Assembly: GCF_034009455.1 (NCBI RefSeq)
Contig: NZ_CP125380.1
Coordinates: 2,211,001 to 2,275,000 of the forward strand
Source: Pseudomonas sp. P5_109
GTDB taxonomy: Bacteria; Pseudomonadota; Gammaproteobacteria; Pseudomonadales; Pseudomonadaceae
Direction of reading: 5' to 3'
Length of the DNA: 64,000 nucleotides
Under the pieces are notes generated by a model that did not search any database, was not told the origin of the DNA, and saw nothing but the letters and a program-made list of their open reading frames with translations. This document shows positions 16,771 through 27,186 of this stretch, piece by piece (within the stretch, counting starts at the first letter, position 1; every line of letters begins with the position of its first letter). The position numbers and the translations under genes were made by a program.

Positions 16771-17967
16771 TCAGATGACCTGGACGATAGCGTCCGTCAC
16801 CACCTCGATGTTGCTCTGGTTCAGCGCAGCCACGCAGATGCGGCCGGTGTCCAGGGCGTAGATGCCGAACTCGTTGCGCAGACGGTGAACTTGCTCAACC
16901 GTCAGGCCGGAGTAGGAGAACATGCCGCACTGACGACCGACGAAGCTGAAATCGCGCTGAGGCGCTTTTTTGGCCAGCAGGTCGACCATCTGGGTACGCA
17001 TGCCACGAATGCGCAGGCGCATTTCGGCCAGTTCGGCTTCCCACTGGGCGCGCAGTTCCGGGCTGTTCAGCACTGCAGCAACAACGCTGGCACCGTGAGT
17101 CGGCGGGTTGGAGTAGTTGGTACGGATCACGCGTTTGACTTGCGACAGCACGCGCGCGCTTTCTTCTTTCGATTCGCTGACGATCGACAGGGCGCCGACG
17201 CGCTCGCCGTACAGCGAGAACGATTTGGAGAACGAGCTGGAGGCGAAGAAGGTCAGGCCCGACTCGGCGAACAGGCGCACGGCGGCGGCGTCTTCGTCGA
17301 TGCCATCACCGAAACCTTGATACGCCATGTCGAGGAATGGCACGTGGCCTTTGTTTTTGACGACTTCCAGGACGTTTTTCCAGTCCGCCGGGCTCAGGTC
17401 CACGCCGGTCGGGTTGTGGCAGCAGGCGTGCAGCACAATGATCGAGCCGTTTGGCAGCGCGTTCAGGTCTTCCAGCATGCCGGTACGATTCACGTCGTGG
17501 GTCGCGGCATCGTAGTAGCGGTAGTTCTGCACCGGGAAACCGGCGGTTTCGAACAGCGCGCGGTGGTTTTCCCAGCTTGGGTCGCTGATCGCCACAACGG
17601 CGTTCGGCAGCAGCTGCTTGAGGAAGTCGGCACCGATTTTCAGAGCGCCGGTACCGCCGACAGCCTGAGTGGTGATGACGCGGCCAGCGGCGAGCAGTGG
17701 CGAATCATTGCCGAACAGCAATTTCTGCACAGCCTGGTCGTAGGCGGCGATGCCGTCGATAGGCAGGTAGCCACGGGAAACGTGTTGAGCGGCGCGAATC
17801 GTTTCGGCTTCGACAACGGCGCGCAGGAGTGGAATTCGCCCCTCCTCGTTGCAGTAAACACCGACCCCCAGGTTGACCTTGTTGGTACGGGTATCGGCGT
17901 TGAATGCTTCGTTGAGGCCCAGGATTGGATCGCGTGGTGCCATTTCGACAGCGGAGAACAGGCTCAT
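16771..17967 (-). CDS. tyrB: aromatic amino acid aminotransferase
   Basis: The 398-residue protein belongs to the class I aspartate/aromatic aminotransferases. It starts MSLFSAVEMAPRDPILGLNEAF and has the NLGVGVYCNEEGRIPLL block. It also has HACCHNPTGVDLS with the cofactor-contacting Asn, DMAYQGFGDG, and the PLP-binding lysine in SSSFSKSFSLYGERVG. It should interconvert aromatic amino acids (and aspartate) with their 2-keto acids using 2-oxoglutarate in the cytoplasm. TyrB and AspC types are hard to separate by eye; the annotation common in Pseudomonas is the aromatic enzyme. It is divergent from uvrB. Confidence 0.9.
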   Translation of the reverse strand: MSLFSAVEMAPRDPILGLNEAFNADTRTNKVNLGVGVYCNEEGRIPLLRAVVEAETIRAAQHVSRGYLPIDGIAAYDQAVQKLLFGNDSPLLAAGRVITTQAVGGTGALKIGADFLKQLLPNAVVAISDPSWENHRALFETAGFPVQNYRYYDAATHDVNRTGMLEDLNALPNGSIIVLHACCHNPTGVDLSPADWKNVLEVVKNKGHVPFLDMAYQGFGDGIDEDAAAVRLFAESGLTFFASSSFSKSFSLYGERVGALSIVSESKEESARVLSQVKRVIRTNYSNPPTHGASVVAAVLNSPELRAQWEAELAEMRLRIRGMRTQMVDLLAKKAPQRDFSFVGRQCGMFSYSGLTVEQVHRLRNEFGIYALDTGRICVAALNQSNIEVVTDAIVQVI

Positions 17968-18285
17968 TATTGCGGCGGCTCTGAATGGAGAGTGGAGGGA
18001 CGTGTCGCGCTCCAGCCGAATGCACTAGAGCGGTGCACAAACGGGGAGCTAGTATAGAGGCCATCCGCGATCAATGGCGACAGGCGATTCGGCTTTTAAG
18101 GTATGTTTTTCCGATTATTTTTCGACCGTTAGTCGAATGGCGTCGGCAAAGGTTTTGCGCGATGTAGGACGTTTACCTTGAAAGGGCTGGCAATCGGCTC
18201 CACATTGAGCACAATCCAGTTTTTTCCTCGGGAGACATCGGTCGTTTGCGGTCTTTCTCGTTCGTGCCTGATCCAGAGGTTTTTC
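17968..18285. other. divergent intergenic region between tyrB and uvrB
   Basis: No gene is supported in these 318 bases. A TATACT element on the minus strand near 18053 may be the tyrB -10 box. I looked for a LexA box of the CTGT-N8-ACAG type in front of uvrB and did not see a convincing one. Confidence 0.5.
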
Positions 18286-20301
18286 ATGTCTGAATTCCAG
18301 CTAGTCACCCGTTTCGAGCCCGCCGGCGACCAGCCGGAAGCCATCCGCCTGATGGTCGAGGGCATCGAGGCCGGGCTGGCGCACCAGACGCTGCTTGGTG
18401 TGACCGGTTCGGGCAAGACCTTCAGCATCGCCAACGTGATCGCCCAGGTGCAGCGCCCAACCCTGGTGCTGGCGCCGAACAAGACCCTGGCGGCGCAGTT
18501 GTACGGGGAGTTCAAGGCGTTCTTTCCGAACAACGCGGTGGAATATTTCGTTTCCTACTACGACTACTATCAGCCTGAAGCCTACGTGCCGTCCTCGGAC
18601 ACCTTCATCGAGAAAGACGCCTCGATCAACGACCACATCGAGCAGATGCGTCTGTCGGCGACCAAGGCATTGCTTGAGCGCAAGGACGCGATCATCGTCA
18701 CCACGGTGTCGTGCATCTACGGTCTGGGCAGCCCGGAAACCTATCTGAAAATGGTCTTGCACGTGGATCGCGGCGACCGGCTCGATCAGCGTGAGTTGCT
18801 GCGACGCCTGGCCGACCTGCAATACACCCGCAACGACATGGATTTTGCCCGTGCGACTTTCCGCGTGCGGGGCGATGTGATCGATATCCACCCGGCGGAA
18901 TCCGATTTCGAGGCGATCCGCATCGAGCTCTTCGACGATGAGGTGGAAAGCCTGTCGGCGTTCGATCCGCTGACTGGCGAAGTCATTCGCAAACTGCCGC
19001 GCTTCACCTTCTACCCGAAGAGCCACTACGTGACGCCTCGAGAAACCCTGATGGGTGCCGTGGAAGGGATCAAGGAGGAATTGAAGGAGCGCCTGGAATA
19101 CCTGCGCTCCAACAACAAACTGGTGGAAGCCCAACGCCTGGAGCAGCGCACCCGTTTCGACCTGGAGATGATCCTCGAACTGGGCTACTGCAACGGCATC
19201 GAAAACTACTCGCGCTATCTGTCCGGTCGCGAAGCCGGCGCGCCGCCGCCGACGCTTTATGACTATCTGCCGGCCGATGCCTTGCTGGTGATCGACGAAT
19301 CCCACGTCAGCGTGCCGCAGGTTGGCGCCATGTACAAAGGCGACCGCTCGCGCAAGGAAACCCTGGTCGAGTACGGTTTCCGCCTGCCTTCGGCCCTGGA
19401 CAACCGGCCGATGCGTTTCGATGAATGGGAAAGCATCAGCCCGCAGACGATTTTCGTCTCGGCGACTCCCGGAAACTACGAAGCCGAGCACGCCGGGCGC
19501 GTCATTGACATGGTGGTACGTCCGACCGGGCTGGTGGATCCACAAATCGAGATCCGCCCGGCACTGACCCAGGTCGACGACTTGCTGTCGGAAATCACCA
19601 AGCGCGTCGCTCTGGAGGAGCGGGTGCTGGTGACCACGCTGACCAAACGCATGGCCGAAGACTTGACTGATTATCTGGCGGATCACGGCGTGCGCGTGCG
19701 CTACCTGCACTCGGACATCGACACCGTGGAGCGGGTCGAGATCATCCGCGATCTGCGCCTCGGTACTTTCGATGTTTTGGTGGGGATCAACCTGCTGCGC
19801 GAAGGCCTGGACATGCCGGAAGTGTCGCTGGTGGCGATCCTCGATGCCGACAAGGAGGGTTTCCTGCGATCCGAGCGCTCGCTGATCCAGACCATCGGCC
19901 GCGCGGCGCGTAACCTCAATGGCCGGGCGATTCTGTATGCCGACCGCATCACCGGCTCCATGGAGCGCGCGATCGGGGAAACCGAGCGTCGTCGTGACAA
20001 GCAGATTGCCTTCAACCTGGCCAACGGCATCACGCCAAAAGGCGTGTTCAAGGACGTTGCCGACATCATGGAAGGCGCCACCGTGCCCGGTTCGCGGAGC
20101 AAGAAGCGCAAGGGCATGGCCAAGGCCGCCGAGGAAAACGCCCGGTACGAGGCCGAACTACGCTCGCCGGGCGAGATCGCCAAGCGTATCAAGGCGCTGG
20201 AAGAGAAGATGTACCAGCTCGCTCGTGACCTGGAGTTCGAAGCGGCGGCGCAGATGCGCGACGAGATTGCCAAGATGCGCGAGCGCCTGCTGACGGTCTG
20301 A
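18286..20301 (+). CDS. uvrB: excinuclease ABC subunit B
   Basis: The 671-residue protein starts [20 protein letters not shown]. It has Walker A GVTGSGKT (Lys44), the damage-clamping beta-hairpin region ([12 protein letters not shown]), the Walker B/DEAD-like box with DESH, helicase motifs ([31 protein letters not shown]) and a C-terminal UVR domain (about 630-665) that binds UvrC. UvrB verifies lesions with UvrA and recruits UvrC in nucleotide-excision repair. I chose the ATG at 18286; the frame is open upstream but the added residues are not conserved-like. Confidence 0.98.
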   Translation: MSEFQLVTRFEPAGDQPEAIRLMVEGIEAGLAHQTLLGVTGSGKTFSIANVIAQVQRPTLVLAPNKTLAAQLYGEFKAFFPNNAVEYFVSYYDYYQPEAYVPSSDTFIEKDASINDHIEQMRLSATKALLERKDAIIVTTVSCIYGLGSPETYLKMVLHVDRGDRLDQRELLRRLADLQYTRNDMDFARATFRVRGDVIDIHPAESDFEAIRIELFDDEVESLSAFDPLTGEVIRKLPRFTFYPKSHYVTPRETLMGAVEGIKEELKERLEYLRSNNKLVEAQRLEQRTRFDLEMILELGYCNGIENYSRYLSGREAGAPPPTLYDYLPADALLVIDESHVSVPQVGAMYKGDRSRKETLVEYGFRLPSALDNRPMRFDEWESISPQTIFVSATPGNYEAEHAGRVIDMVVRPTGLVDPQIEIRPALTQVDDLLSEITKRVALEERVLVTTLTKRMAEDLTDYLADHGVRVRYLHSDIDTVERVEIIRDLRLGTFDVLVGINLLREGLDMPEVSLVAILDADKEGFLRSERSLIQTIGRAARNLNGRAILYADRITGSMERAIGETERRRDKQIAFNLANGITPKGVFKDVADIMEGATVPGSRSKKRKGMAKAAEENARYEAELRSPGEIAKRIKALEEKMYQLARDLEFEAAAQMRDEIAKMRERLLTV

Positions 20302-20325
20302 ACTTTGCGGTGGGTGTGCGGGCCT

Positions 20326-20392
20326 CTTCGCGAGCAAGCCCGCTCCCACAGGGATCACACTGAACTTTGTGGGAGCGGGCTTGCTCGCGAAG
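20326..20392. repeat. REPIN (GTGGGAGCGGGC type, inverted order)
   Basis: The arms CTTCGCGAGCAAGCCCGCTC and GAGCGGGCTTGCTCGCGAAG flank a short core of about 18 bases. It sits between the convergent uvrB and MFS efflux genes. Confidence 0.9.
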
Positions 20393-20420
20393 GGGGCAGT
20401 ATTGGCGCCGCAATTTTTGA

Positions 20421-21971
20421 CTAGTGCGCCTCACCCGCCTTCAACCCCTCCGGCAGCTTCTTGGTCAGCAACACCGCCACCATGCTGATCCCCAGCGCAA
20501 TCCCGACAAAGTGAAACGCATCGTTGTAGGCCATGATCGACGCCTGTTGGTGGGCGATCTCGCTGAGCTTGCCCAGTGCCGCCGTTTCGTTGCCCAGTCG
20601 GTCAGCCAGCGAGGCGATCCGTTCAGCCACCTGCGGATTGCTTGGCACGATGGCTTCGCGCAAGTAGTCAAAGTAAACCTTGGTCCGCGCATCCAGCAGC
20701 GTGGCGAGTAGGGCGATGCCGATGGCGCCGCCGAGGTTGCGCAGGATATTGAACAGGCTCGATGCCGATCCCGCATCCTGGGGCAGGATATAGGAGGTGG
20801 CGATCAGCGAGATGGTCACCATGATCAGCGGCTGGCCCAGTGCGCGGATGATCTGGATCTGATTGAACTGCGGCCCGGCAAAGTCCGGGTTCAGCACCCC
20901 TGAAGAGAAACTCGCCAACCCGAACAAGCCGAATCCCAGGGTGCACAGCCATTTCGGCGAGATGAACTTCATCAGCTTGGGCACCAGCGGAATCAGAAAC
21001 AGCTGGGGCACGCCCATCCACATGATCACTTCGCCAATCTGCAAGGCGTTGTAGTTCTGGATCTGCGCCAGGTACAGCGGCAACAGATAGATCGAACCGT
21101 ACAGCCCGACCCCCATCCCGACGCTGGAAATACTGGATAACCCGAAGTTGCGGTTGCCGAGGATGCCAAGATTGATCAGAGGGTTGGGCTTGGAAAACTG
21201 CACGATCACAAAGGTGATCAGGCTGACCAGCGCGATGCTGCCAAGGGTCACGATCAGGTTCGATTCCAGCCAGTCCTTGCGATGGCCTTCCTCGAGAAAC
21301 ACCTGCAAACAGCCAAGCCCGACGCCGAGGGTGAGAATGCCGGTGTAGTCGGTGCTTTTCAGCAGTTCCCAGTGCGCTTCTTTCTTCTCCAGGCCGTACA
21401 TCAGGCCGGCGATCATGATCAGGCCGGGCGGGATGTTGATGTAGAAGATGTACTCCCAGCCCCAGTTTTCCGTCAGCCAGCCGCCGAGTGTCGGGCCGAT
21501 GGAGGGGGCGAAAGTGGCGGTCATGGCGAACATGGCCATGCCCTTGGCGCGGTGGTGTTCCGGCAGTTTGATCAGGGTCAGGGTGAATGCCAGCGGAATC
21601 AGCGCGCCACCGGTAAACCCTTGCAGGGCGCGGAACACGATCATGCTCTCCAGGCTCCACGCCATGGAGCAGAGCAGGGACGCGAAGAGGAATCCGAGGG
21701 ACACCCACACTGCCAGGCGTCGTGCCGAAAGCAACTGCACCAGCCAGGCGGTGAGGGGGATCATGATGATTTCCGCCACCAGGTACGAGGTGGAAATCCA
21801 CGAGCCTTCTTCCAGGGTTGCCGACAGCGCGCCCTGGATATCCTTGAGCGAGGAGTTGGTGATCTGGATGTCGAGCACCGCCATGAAGGCGCCGAGCATC
21901 ACGCTCATCACCGCGATCCAGTCCCGCCGGGTCGGTTCGCCGACCGGGCGGATCAGTTGATCACCGGCCAT
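20421..21971 (-). CDS. emrB: DHA2-family (EmrB/QacA) multidrug efflux transporter
   Basis: The 516-residue membrane protein has about 14 hydrophobic segments. It also has the DHA2-type N-terminal signature MLGAFMAVLDIQITNSSL with the membrane Asp in motif D1, then EEGSWISTSYLVAEII, the motif C-like GFTGGALIPLAF, and TLGGWLTENWGWEYIFYINIP. It would expel hydrophobic toxic compounds by proton antiport. The gene overlaps the membrane fusion protein gene upstream by 11 bases, the usual emrAB order. Substrates are unknown, and the gene symbol is by family resemblance. Confidence 0.88.
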   Translation of the reverse strand: MAGDQLIRPVGEPTRRDWIAVMSVMLGAFMAVLDIQITNSSLKDIQGALSATLEEGSWISTSYLVAEIIMIPLTAWLVQLLSARRLAVWVSLGFLFASLLCSMAWSLESMIVFRALQGFTGGALIPLAFTLTLIKLPEHHRAKGMAMFAMTATFAPSIGPTLGGWLTENWGWEYIFYINIPPGLIMIAGLMYGLEKKEAHWELLKSTDYTGILTLGVGLGCLQVFLEEGHRKDWLESNLIVTLGSIALVSLITFVIVQFSKPNPLINLGILGNRNFGLSSISSVGMGVGLYGSIYLLPLYLAQIQNYNALQIGEVIMWMGVPQLFLIPLVPKLMKFISPKWLCTLGFGLFGLASFSSGVLNPDFAGPQFNQIQIIRALGQPLIMVTISLIATSYILPQDAGSASSLFNILRNLGGAIGIALLATLLDARTKVYFDYLREAIVPSNPQVAERIASLADRLGNETAALGKLSEIAHQQASIMAYNDAFHFVGIALGISMVAVLLTKKLPEGLKAGEAH

Positions 21972-23049
21972 CGTCAGCGGCGTCTTTGCTGCTCACTTTG
22001 GTGGTGACTTCTTCAGGGGCGTCCTTGATGTTCACCTTGGCGGTCACCGACATGCCCGGGCGGATCTTGCCGCGCAGCGGGTTGTCGGCGGCGAAGGTCA
22101 GTTTTACCGGAATCCGCTGCACGACCTTGGTGAAGTTGCCCGTGGCATTGTCTGGCGGCAACAGGCTGAACTGCGCGCCCGAGGCGGCAAACAGGCTGTC
22201 GACCCGGGCCTGGATCGGTGTGTCGCTGTAGGCGTCGAAGGTCAGTTCGGCTTTCTGCCCGGGTTGCATGTGGCCGATTTGGGTTTCCTTGAAGTTGGCC
22301 TGAATCCAGATGTCCTGGTCCGGAACGATCGACAGCAAATACGCGCCGGCCTGCACAACCTGGCCTTCGCGGGCGGCACGCTGGCCGATCAGGCCGCTGA
22401 TGGGCGAGTGGATTTCAATGCGGGTCAGGTTCAGCTCGGCTTGCGCCAGGTCGGCCTTGGCATTGGCGATCTGCGCGTCGAGGCGCTTGATCTCGGCGGT
22501 CAGCGCGTTGACTTGCTGGCGCTGGCCCTGGGCATCCGCCTGGGCCTTGACCAGTTGCGAACGGGCAATGTGGTTGTCGGCGGAGAGGGTGGTCACCCGT
22601 TCTTCCGAGACATAACCCGGCTTGCGCAAGGTCTCGGCACGGGTCAAATCAATCTGCGAACGGCCCAGGCTGGCCTGGCTTGACGCTACTTGCGCTTCGC
22701 TGGAGGCAATCAGGCTGGCTTGCTGGGTCAGTTTGCTCTGGGCTTGCAGGCGTTCGGCTTCGCGGGTGGCGAGGGTCGCATTGGCACGGTCGACAGCGAG
22801 GTGGAAGTCATCGCCTTCGAGTTTGATCAGCAACTGACCCTTCTCGACATGCTGGTTGTCCTGCACCATCACCTGATCGATGCGCGCGCCCAATTGGCTC
22901 GACACGCGGGTGATCTCGCCCTGGACATAAGCGTTGTCGGTGCTTTCATAAAAGCGCCCCTTGAAGAACCAATGGGCAAACAGGCCCCCGGCAATCAGCA
23001 GGACAATCATCAGGAACGTGAAGAGGCGGCGCTTGAGTTGGGCAGGCAT
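21961..23049 (-). CDS. emrA: HlyD/EmrA-type membrane fusion protein
   Basis: From the ATG at 23049 the product is 362 residues. It has an N-terminal membrane anchor (about residues 8-28, FLMIVLLIAGGLFAHWFF), the biotinyl-lipoyl-like STDNAYVQGEITRVSS block, a long alpha-helical hairpin with many Gln/Ala repeats, and the matching NLTRIEIHSPISGLIGQ half-motif. It links the inner-membrane pump to an outer-membrane channel. A 19-codon longer start at 23106 is possible, but MPAQLKRR fits a cytoplasmic N-terminus better. No regulator gene is adjacent. Confidence 0.87.
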   Translation of the reverse strand: MPAQLKRRLFTFLMIVLLIAGGLFAHWFFKGRFYESTDNAYVQGEITRVSSQLGARIDQVMVQDNQHVEKGQLLIKLEGDDFHLAVDRANATLATREAERLQAQSKLTQQASLIASSEAQVASSQASLGRSQIDLTRAETLRKPGYVSEERVTTLSADNHIARSQLVKAQADAQGQRQQVNALTAEIKRLDAQIANAKADLAQAELNLTRIEIHSPISGLIGQRAAREGQVVQAGAYLLSIVPDQDIWIQANFKETQIGHMQPGQKAELTFDAYSDTPIQARVDSLFAASGAQFSLLPPDNATGNFTKVVQRIPVKLTFAADNPLRGKIRPGMSVTAKVNIKDAPEEVTTKVSSKDAADDGR

Positions 23050-23292
23050 GGGGCAAACTGTAGTCGAGAAATTGTAAGGGAAGGTATCAGCAGGCAAATC
23101 TGGCATACAGCCGATAAACGGTAAATGCCATCGGCTGATATTCGCCCATTCACCCCCTCATACGGGTGTTCCAGACGCAACCTTGGCTTAAATGCCCTGT
23201 TCACTGGAGCGGGGCGGGTGTCGCCTGTTACCATTCCGCTCTTGTTTGATGTTCTGTTTGAACTTCGCTTTTTATTCTTTTCGAGACATGCC

Positions 23293-24774
23293 ATGACCAC
23301 CGTCCGCACTCGCATCGCGCCATCGCCTACCGGGGATCCCCACGTAGGCACCGCCTACATCGCCTTGTTCAACTACTGCTTTGCCAAGCAGCACGGCGGT
23401 GAGTTCATCCTGCGGATCGAAGACACCGACCAACTGCGTTCGACCCGCGAGTCCGAACAGCAGATCTTCGACGCCCTGCGTTGGCTGGGGATCGAGTGGA
23501 GCGAAGGTCCGGACGTTGGCGGCCCGCACGGTCCGTACCGTCAAAGCGAGCGTGGCGATATTTATCAGAAGTATTGCCAGCAGCTGGTAGAGCTCGGTCA
23601 TGCCTTCCCGTGCTTCTGCACCGCCGAAGAGCTGGACCAGATGCGCGCCGAGCAGATGGCCCGTGGCGAAACCCCGCGTTACGACGGCCGCGCGCTGCTG
23701 CTGTCGAAGGACGAAGTCGCCCGTCGCCTGGCCGCTGGCGAACCACACGTGATCCGCATGAAGGTGCCGAGCGAAGGCGTCTGCGTGGTGCCGGACATGC
23801 TGCGCGGCGACGTCGAGATCCCGTGGGACCGCATGGACATGCAAGTCCTGATGAAGACCGACGGCCTGCCGACGTACTTCCTGGCCAACGTGGTCGATGA
23901 TCACCTGATGGGCATCACCCACGTATTGCGCGGCGAAGAGTGGCTGCCATCGGCCCCGAAGCTGATCCTGCTTTACGAGTACTTCGGCTGGGAACAACCG
24001 GAGCTGTGCTACATGCCGCTGCTGCGCAACCCGGACAAGAGCAAGCTGTCCAAGCGCAAGAACCCGACCTCGGTGACGTTCTACGAGCGCATGGGCTTCA
24101 TGCCCGAAGCGATGCTCAACTACCTGGGCCGCATGGGTTGGTCGATGCCGGACGAGCGCGAGAAGTTCTCGTTGCAGGAAATGGTCGACAACTTCGATCT
24201 CAAGCGCGTGTCCCTCGGCGGGCCGATCTTCGACATCGAAAAACTGTCGTGGCTCAACGGCCAGTGGCTGCGTGACCTGCCCGTGGAAGAGTTCGCCGCA
24301 CGTGTGCAGAAGTGGGCGCTCAATTCCGAATACATGATGAAGATCGCGCCGCACGTACAGGGCCGGGTCGAAACTTTCAGCCAGGTCGCACCGCTGGCCG
24401 GGTTCTTCTTTGCCGGTGGCGTGAACCCGGATGCCAAGCTGTTCGAATCGAAGAAACTCTCGGGCGATCAGGTTCGCCAGTTGATGCAGTTGATCCTGTG
24501 GAAACTGGAAAGCCTGCGCCAGTGGGAGAAGGACAGCATCACCGCGACCATCCAGGCGGTGGTCGAGTCCCTGGAGCTGAAGCTGCGTGACGCCATGCCG
24601 TTGATGTTCGCCGCGATCACGGGCCAGGCCAGCTCGGTCTCGGTGCTCGATGCGATGGAAATCCTCGGACCGGACCTGACCCGTTTCCGTCTGCGCCAGG
24701 CGATCGACCTGCTGGGCGGTGTGTCGAAGAAAGAAAACAAAGAGTGGGAAAAGCTGTTGGGCGCTATTGCCTGA
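23293..24774 (+). CDS. gltX: glutamyl-tRNA synthetase
   Basis: The 493-residue class I synthetase begins [19 protein letters not shown], where PHVG is the HIGH-type ATP motif. It has the KMSKS-type loop SKLSKRKNP and the tail [18 protein letters not shown]. It charges tRNA-Glu with glutamate. Two tRNA-Glu genes lie a few hundred bases downstream. The ATG at 23293 was chosen because the open frame upstream lacks conserved sequence. Confidence 0.97.
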   Translation: MTTVRTRIAPSPTGDPHVGTAYIALFNYCFAKQHGGEFILRIEDTDQLRSTRESEQQIFDALRWLGIEWSEGPDVGGPHGPYRQSERGDIYQKYCQQLVELGHAFPCFCTAEELDQMRAEQMARGETPRYDGRALLLSKDEVARRLAAGEPHVIRMKVPSEGVCVVPDMLRGDVEIPWDRMDMQVLMKTDGLPTYFLANVVDDHLMGITHVLRGEEWLPSAPKLILLYEYFGWEQPELCYMPLLRNPDKSKLSKRKNPTSVTFYERMGFMPEAMLNYLGRMGWSMPDEREKFSLQEMVDNFDLKRVSLGGPIFDIEKLSWLNGQWLRDLPVEEFAARVQKWALNSEYMMKIAPHVQGRVETFSQVAPLAGFFFAGGVNPDAKLFESKKLSGDQVRQLMQLILWKLESLRQWEKDSITATIQAVVESLELKLRDAMPLMFAAITGQASSVSVLDAMEILGPDLTRFRLRQAIDLLGGVSKKENKEWEKLLGAIA

Positions 24775-24791
24775 TCCCGCTGGGTCGGACC

Positions 24792-24874
24792 TGTAGGAGC
24801 CGGCTTGCTGGCGAAGCGACCTTGCAGCCTGCATCAATCTTGCGGCTGCTATCGCTGGCAAGCCAGCTCCTACA
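24792..24874. repeat. REPIN (TGTAGGAGCCGG type)
   Basis: Arms TGTAGGAGCCGGCTTGCTGG and GCTGGCAAGCCAGCTCCTAC are inverted around a core of about 35 bases, just after gltX. It is the same family as the 3133-4338 array but a single copy. Confidence 0.88.
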
Positions 24875-24960
24875 GGTGGGGAAAACCCCGTTTTTTCGGG
24901 GGAAGGGCGGTAAGTGATTGTTATGTCGGCAAAAAATTTTGAAAAATTTCAAAAATAAGT

Positions 24961-24989
24961 TTGACAGACTTTCGATACGCCCTTAAGAT
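24961..24989 (+). promoter_or_regulatory. strong sigma-70 promoter of the tRNA-Ala/Glu cluster
   Basis: A consensus TTGACA is followed by a 17-base spacer and TAAGAT. The downstream CGCCCCG-rich stretch looks like a stringent discriminator, as expected for a stable RNA operon. Confidence 0.88.
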
Positions 24990-25033
24990 TCGCCCCGTCC
25001 TCAGCGATGACATCGAAGATGCATCAACGATGA

Positions 25034-25109
<76 letters not shown>

Positions 25110-25188
25110 ATTTACACTTCAAGGCCTGGCCACACCGGCCTTGAAGCGATCAACACTCAGCGTTGATCAGTTGTATAGAAGGGTTTGC

Positions 25189-25264
25189 GTCCCCTTCGTC
25201 TAGTGGCCTAGGACACCGCCCTTTCACGGCGGTAACAGGGGTTCGAGTCCCCTAGGGGACGCCA
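25189..25264 (+). tRNA. tRNA-Glu (anticodon TTC), copy 1
   Basis: 76 bases with acceptor GTCCCCT/AGGGGAC, anticodon loop CTTTCAC, T-loop TTCGAGT and encoded CCA. Confidence 0.97.
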
Positions 25265-25317
25265 GTTTTACAGAAGTGATGTTGCAAGATGTCACTCCGC
25301 CGCGAGGCGAAAAATCC

Positions 25318-25393
25318 GGGGCTTTAGCTCAGCTGGGAGAGCGCCTGCATGGCATGCAGGAGGTCAGCGGTTCGATCCCGCTAAGCTCCACCA
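25318..25393 (+). tRNA. tRNA-Ala (anticodon GGC), copy 2
   Basis: 76 bases. It differs from copy 1 at a few paired positions (for example acceptor GGGGCTT/AAGCTCC and anticodon stem CCTGC/GCAGG) with compensatory changes. Confidence 0.97.
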
Positions 25394-25473
25394 ATTTTAC
25401 AGTTCAAGGTCTGGCCACACCGGCCTTGAATCGATCAGCACTCAGCACTGATCAGTTGTATAGAAGGGTTTGT

Positions 25474-25549
25474 GTCCCCTTCGTCTAGTGGCCTAGGACA
25501 CCGCCCTTTCACGGCGGTAACAGGGGTTCGAGTCCCCTAGGGGACGCCA
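25474..25549 (+). tRNA. tRNA-Glu (anticodon TTC), copy 2
   Basis: 76 bases, by eye identical to copy 1. The preceding spacer (GATCAGTTGTATAGAAGGGT) is also repeated. Confidence 0.97.
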
Positions 25550-25575
25550 CGATTACCCGCTCTGCGGGATTTTAT

Positions 25576-25606
25576 AAGGGTCATTCAATTATTGAATGGC
25601 CCTTTT
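25576..25606 (+). terminator. terminator of the tRNA cluster
   Basis: AAGGGTCATTCAAT and ATTGAATGGCCCTT form a long stem followed by TTTTG. It lies 27 bases after the last tRNA. Confidence 0.85.
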
Positions 25607-25700
25607 GTTTGTCTGGCGTTTGGCCAAATTCCCCCCCATTTCAAAAAAACTGTTCTTCAGACCAGCGGTCACAGCCATGACTTGCTAAAATTTATTATGA

Positions 25701-25725
25701 GAATAATATTTCAATCGTAATATTC
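25701..25725. promoter_or_regulatory. imperfect inverted repeat, possible TetR operator
   Basis: GAATAATATT and TAATATTC face each other in an AT-rich stretch 10 bases before the TetR-family start codon. The position suits autorepression by the adjacent regulator. Confidence 0.45.
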
Positions 25726-25735
25726 GGAGGCAACG

Positions 25736-26275
25736 ATGAACGATAAAAAAGCTCAGACCCGCGAACGCATCCTCAAGGCTGCCAGCGCCGCGCTGATTCA
25801 GCGCGGCCCGGCCGAGCCAAGCGTGGGCGAAGTGATGGGCGCGGCGGGCCTGACGGTCGGCGGCTTCTACGCACACTTCGAAAGCAAGGACGCGATGATG
25901 CTCGAGGCGTTCAGGCAATTGCTCGGTCATCGCCGCGACCTGATTGCCGACATGGACGCGCAGTTGACCGGCGAAGAGCGCCGCGCTCTGGTGGCCGCGT
26001 TTTACCTGTCGCGCAAGCATCGTGATTCCTCCGAATCGGCCTGTCCGATCCCGGCTTCGGTCGGCGAATTGGGGCGGCTGCCGGACGCGTTTCGTGTCGC
26101 GCTGAATGAGCATGTGGAAATGATGGTCGCGCAGTTGGCGTCCAGTCCTGAAGAAACCGATAAAGCCCTGGCCGATATGGCCTTGATGGTGGGTGGGCTG
26201 GCTCTGGCGCGGGCGCTTGGGCCGGGAGAGTTGTCCGATCGATTACTGCGCGCCGCCAAATCGGCAGTGCGTTGA
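25736..26275 (+). CDS. TetR-family transcriptional regulator
   Basis: The 179-residue protein has the N-terminal TetR helix-turn-helix (ILKAASAALIQRGPAEPSVGEVMGAAG then LTVGGFYAHFESKDAMM), whose recognition helix holds GGFYAHF. The C-terminal half is the helical ligand and dimer domain. An ATG after a GGAGG ribosome site gives the start. It opens an operon with a hydrolase 29 bases downstream and a thioesterase, so it probably represses these and responds to a lipophilic acid or ester. The ligand is unknown. Confidence 0.88.
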   Translation: MNDKKAQTRERILKAASAALIQRGPAEPSVGEVMGAAGLTVGGFYAHFESKDAMMLEAFRQLLGHRRDLIADMDAQLTGEERRALVAAFYLSRKHRDSSESACPIPASVGELGRLPDAFRVALNEHVEMMVAQLASSPEETDKALADMALMVGGLALARALGPGELSDRLLRAAKSAVR

Positions 26276-26304
26276 CCTGAAGGCTGCGGCCTGAGGAGAA
26301 TGCG

Positions 26305-27138
26305 ATGAGCGCGTTAAAGTGGGTTCGTGGCGTTAATGGCACCTTGGGCTGGTTTGCCCCGAAACTGGTCGCTAGCAAAATGCGACTGGCCTTCATGACA
26401 CCGCGGGATCTGCCGCCCCGTGACTGGGAACTGCCGCTGTTGGCGAGGTCCGAGCGGATCACCTTGCGCTTCGGCCTCTCGGCGTTGCGTTGGGGGCAGG
26501 GTCCGGCAGTGTTGCTGATGCACGGTTGGGAAGGGCGGCCAACGCAGTTCGCCAGCCTGATCACCGCGCTGGTCGATGCCGGTTACTCGGTCGTGGCCCT
26601 GGATGGTCCGGCCCATGGTCGCTCACCGGGCAGCGAGGCGAATGTGGTGCTCTTTGCTCGGGCCATGCTTGAAGCGGCCGCTGAACTGCCACCCCTGCAA
26701 GCGGTCATCGGCCACTCCATGGGGGGTGCCAGTGCCATGCTTGCGGTGCAGTTGGGCCTGCGCACGGAAACCCTGGTCACCATTGCCGCCCCGGCGCGAA
26801 TTCTGGGTGTGTTGCGTGGGTTCGCGCGTTATGTCGGGCTGCCACCCAAAGCCCGCTCGGCGTTCATTCGCCAGGTCGAGAAAGACGTCGGCATGCGCGC
26901 CTCGACGCTGGATGTCGCCCACTATCAGCTCGATATGCCCGGCCTGGTCGTCCACGCCGAAGATGACCGGATGGTATCGGTCAAGGAGTCTCAGCTGATC
27001 CACGAAGCCTGGTTCGACAGCCGTTTGCTGCGCCTGGAAGACGGTGGACATCAGCGGGTGCTGGCTGACCCTCGGGTGATCGAAGGCGTGTTATCACTGC
27101 TGGCCGGTCGCCGACTGCAATCGCGCCAATCGGCCTGA
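26305..27138 (+). CDS. alpha/beta hydrolase
   Basis: The 277-residue protein has the oxyanion region LLMHGWEGRPTQF, the VVALDGPAHGRSPGS turn, the nucleophile elbow GHSMGG with Ser138, an acid in VVHAEDDRMV and a terminal catalytic His in DGGHQRVL. The fold is that of esterases and lipases of the alpha/beta hydrolase superfamily. It has no signal peptide, so it acts in the cytoplasm. It lies in an operon with a TetR regulator and a hotdog thioesterase, suggesting turnover of an acyl ester. Substrate is unknown. Confidence 0.87.
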   Translation: MSALKWVRGVNGTLGWFAPKLVASKMRLAFMTPRDLPPRDWELPLLARSERITLRFGLSALRWGQGPAVLLMHGWEGRPTQFASLITALVDAGYSVVALDGPAHGRSPGSEANVVLFARAMLEAAAELPPLQAVIGHSMGGASAMLAVQLGLRTETLVTIAAPARILGVLRGFARYVGLPPKARSAFIRQVEKDVGMRASTLDVAHYQLDMPGLVVHAEDDRMVSVKESQLIHEAWFDSRLLRLEDGGHQRVLADPRVIEGVLSLLAGRRLQSRQSA

Positions 27139-27186
27139 GCTTCCGTTACACTGCCCCGGTCGAATCGAAATGACCGGGAGTGGGGC

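Noticed and set aside
17968..18285. LexA box before uvrB
   Set aside because: No CTGT-N8-ACAG type site with good match was seen in the gap.
25276..25488. Small frame across tRNA-Ala copy 2
   Set aside because: It is the translation of a tRNA and spacer, a common false gene call.
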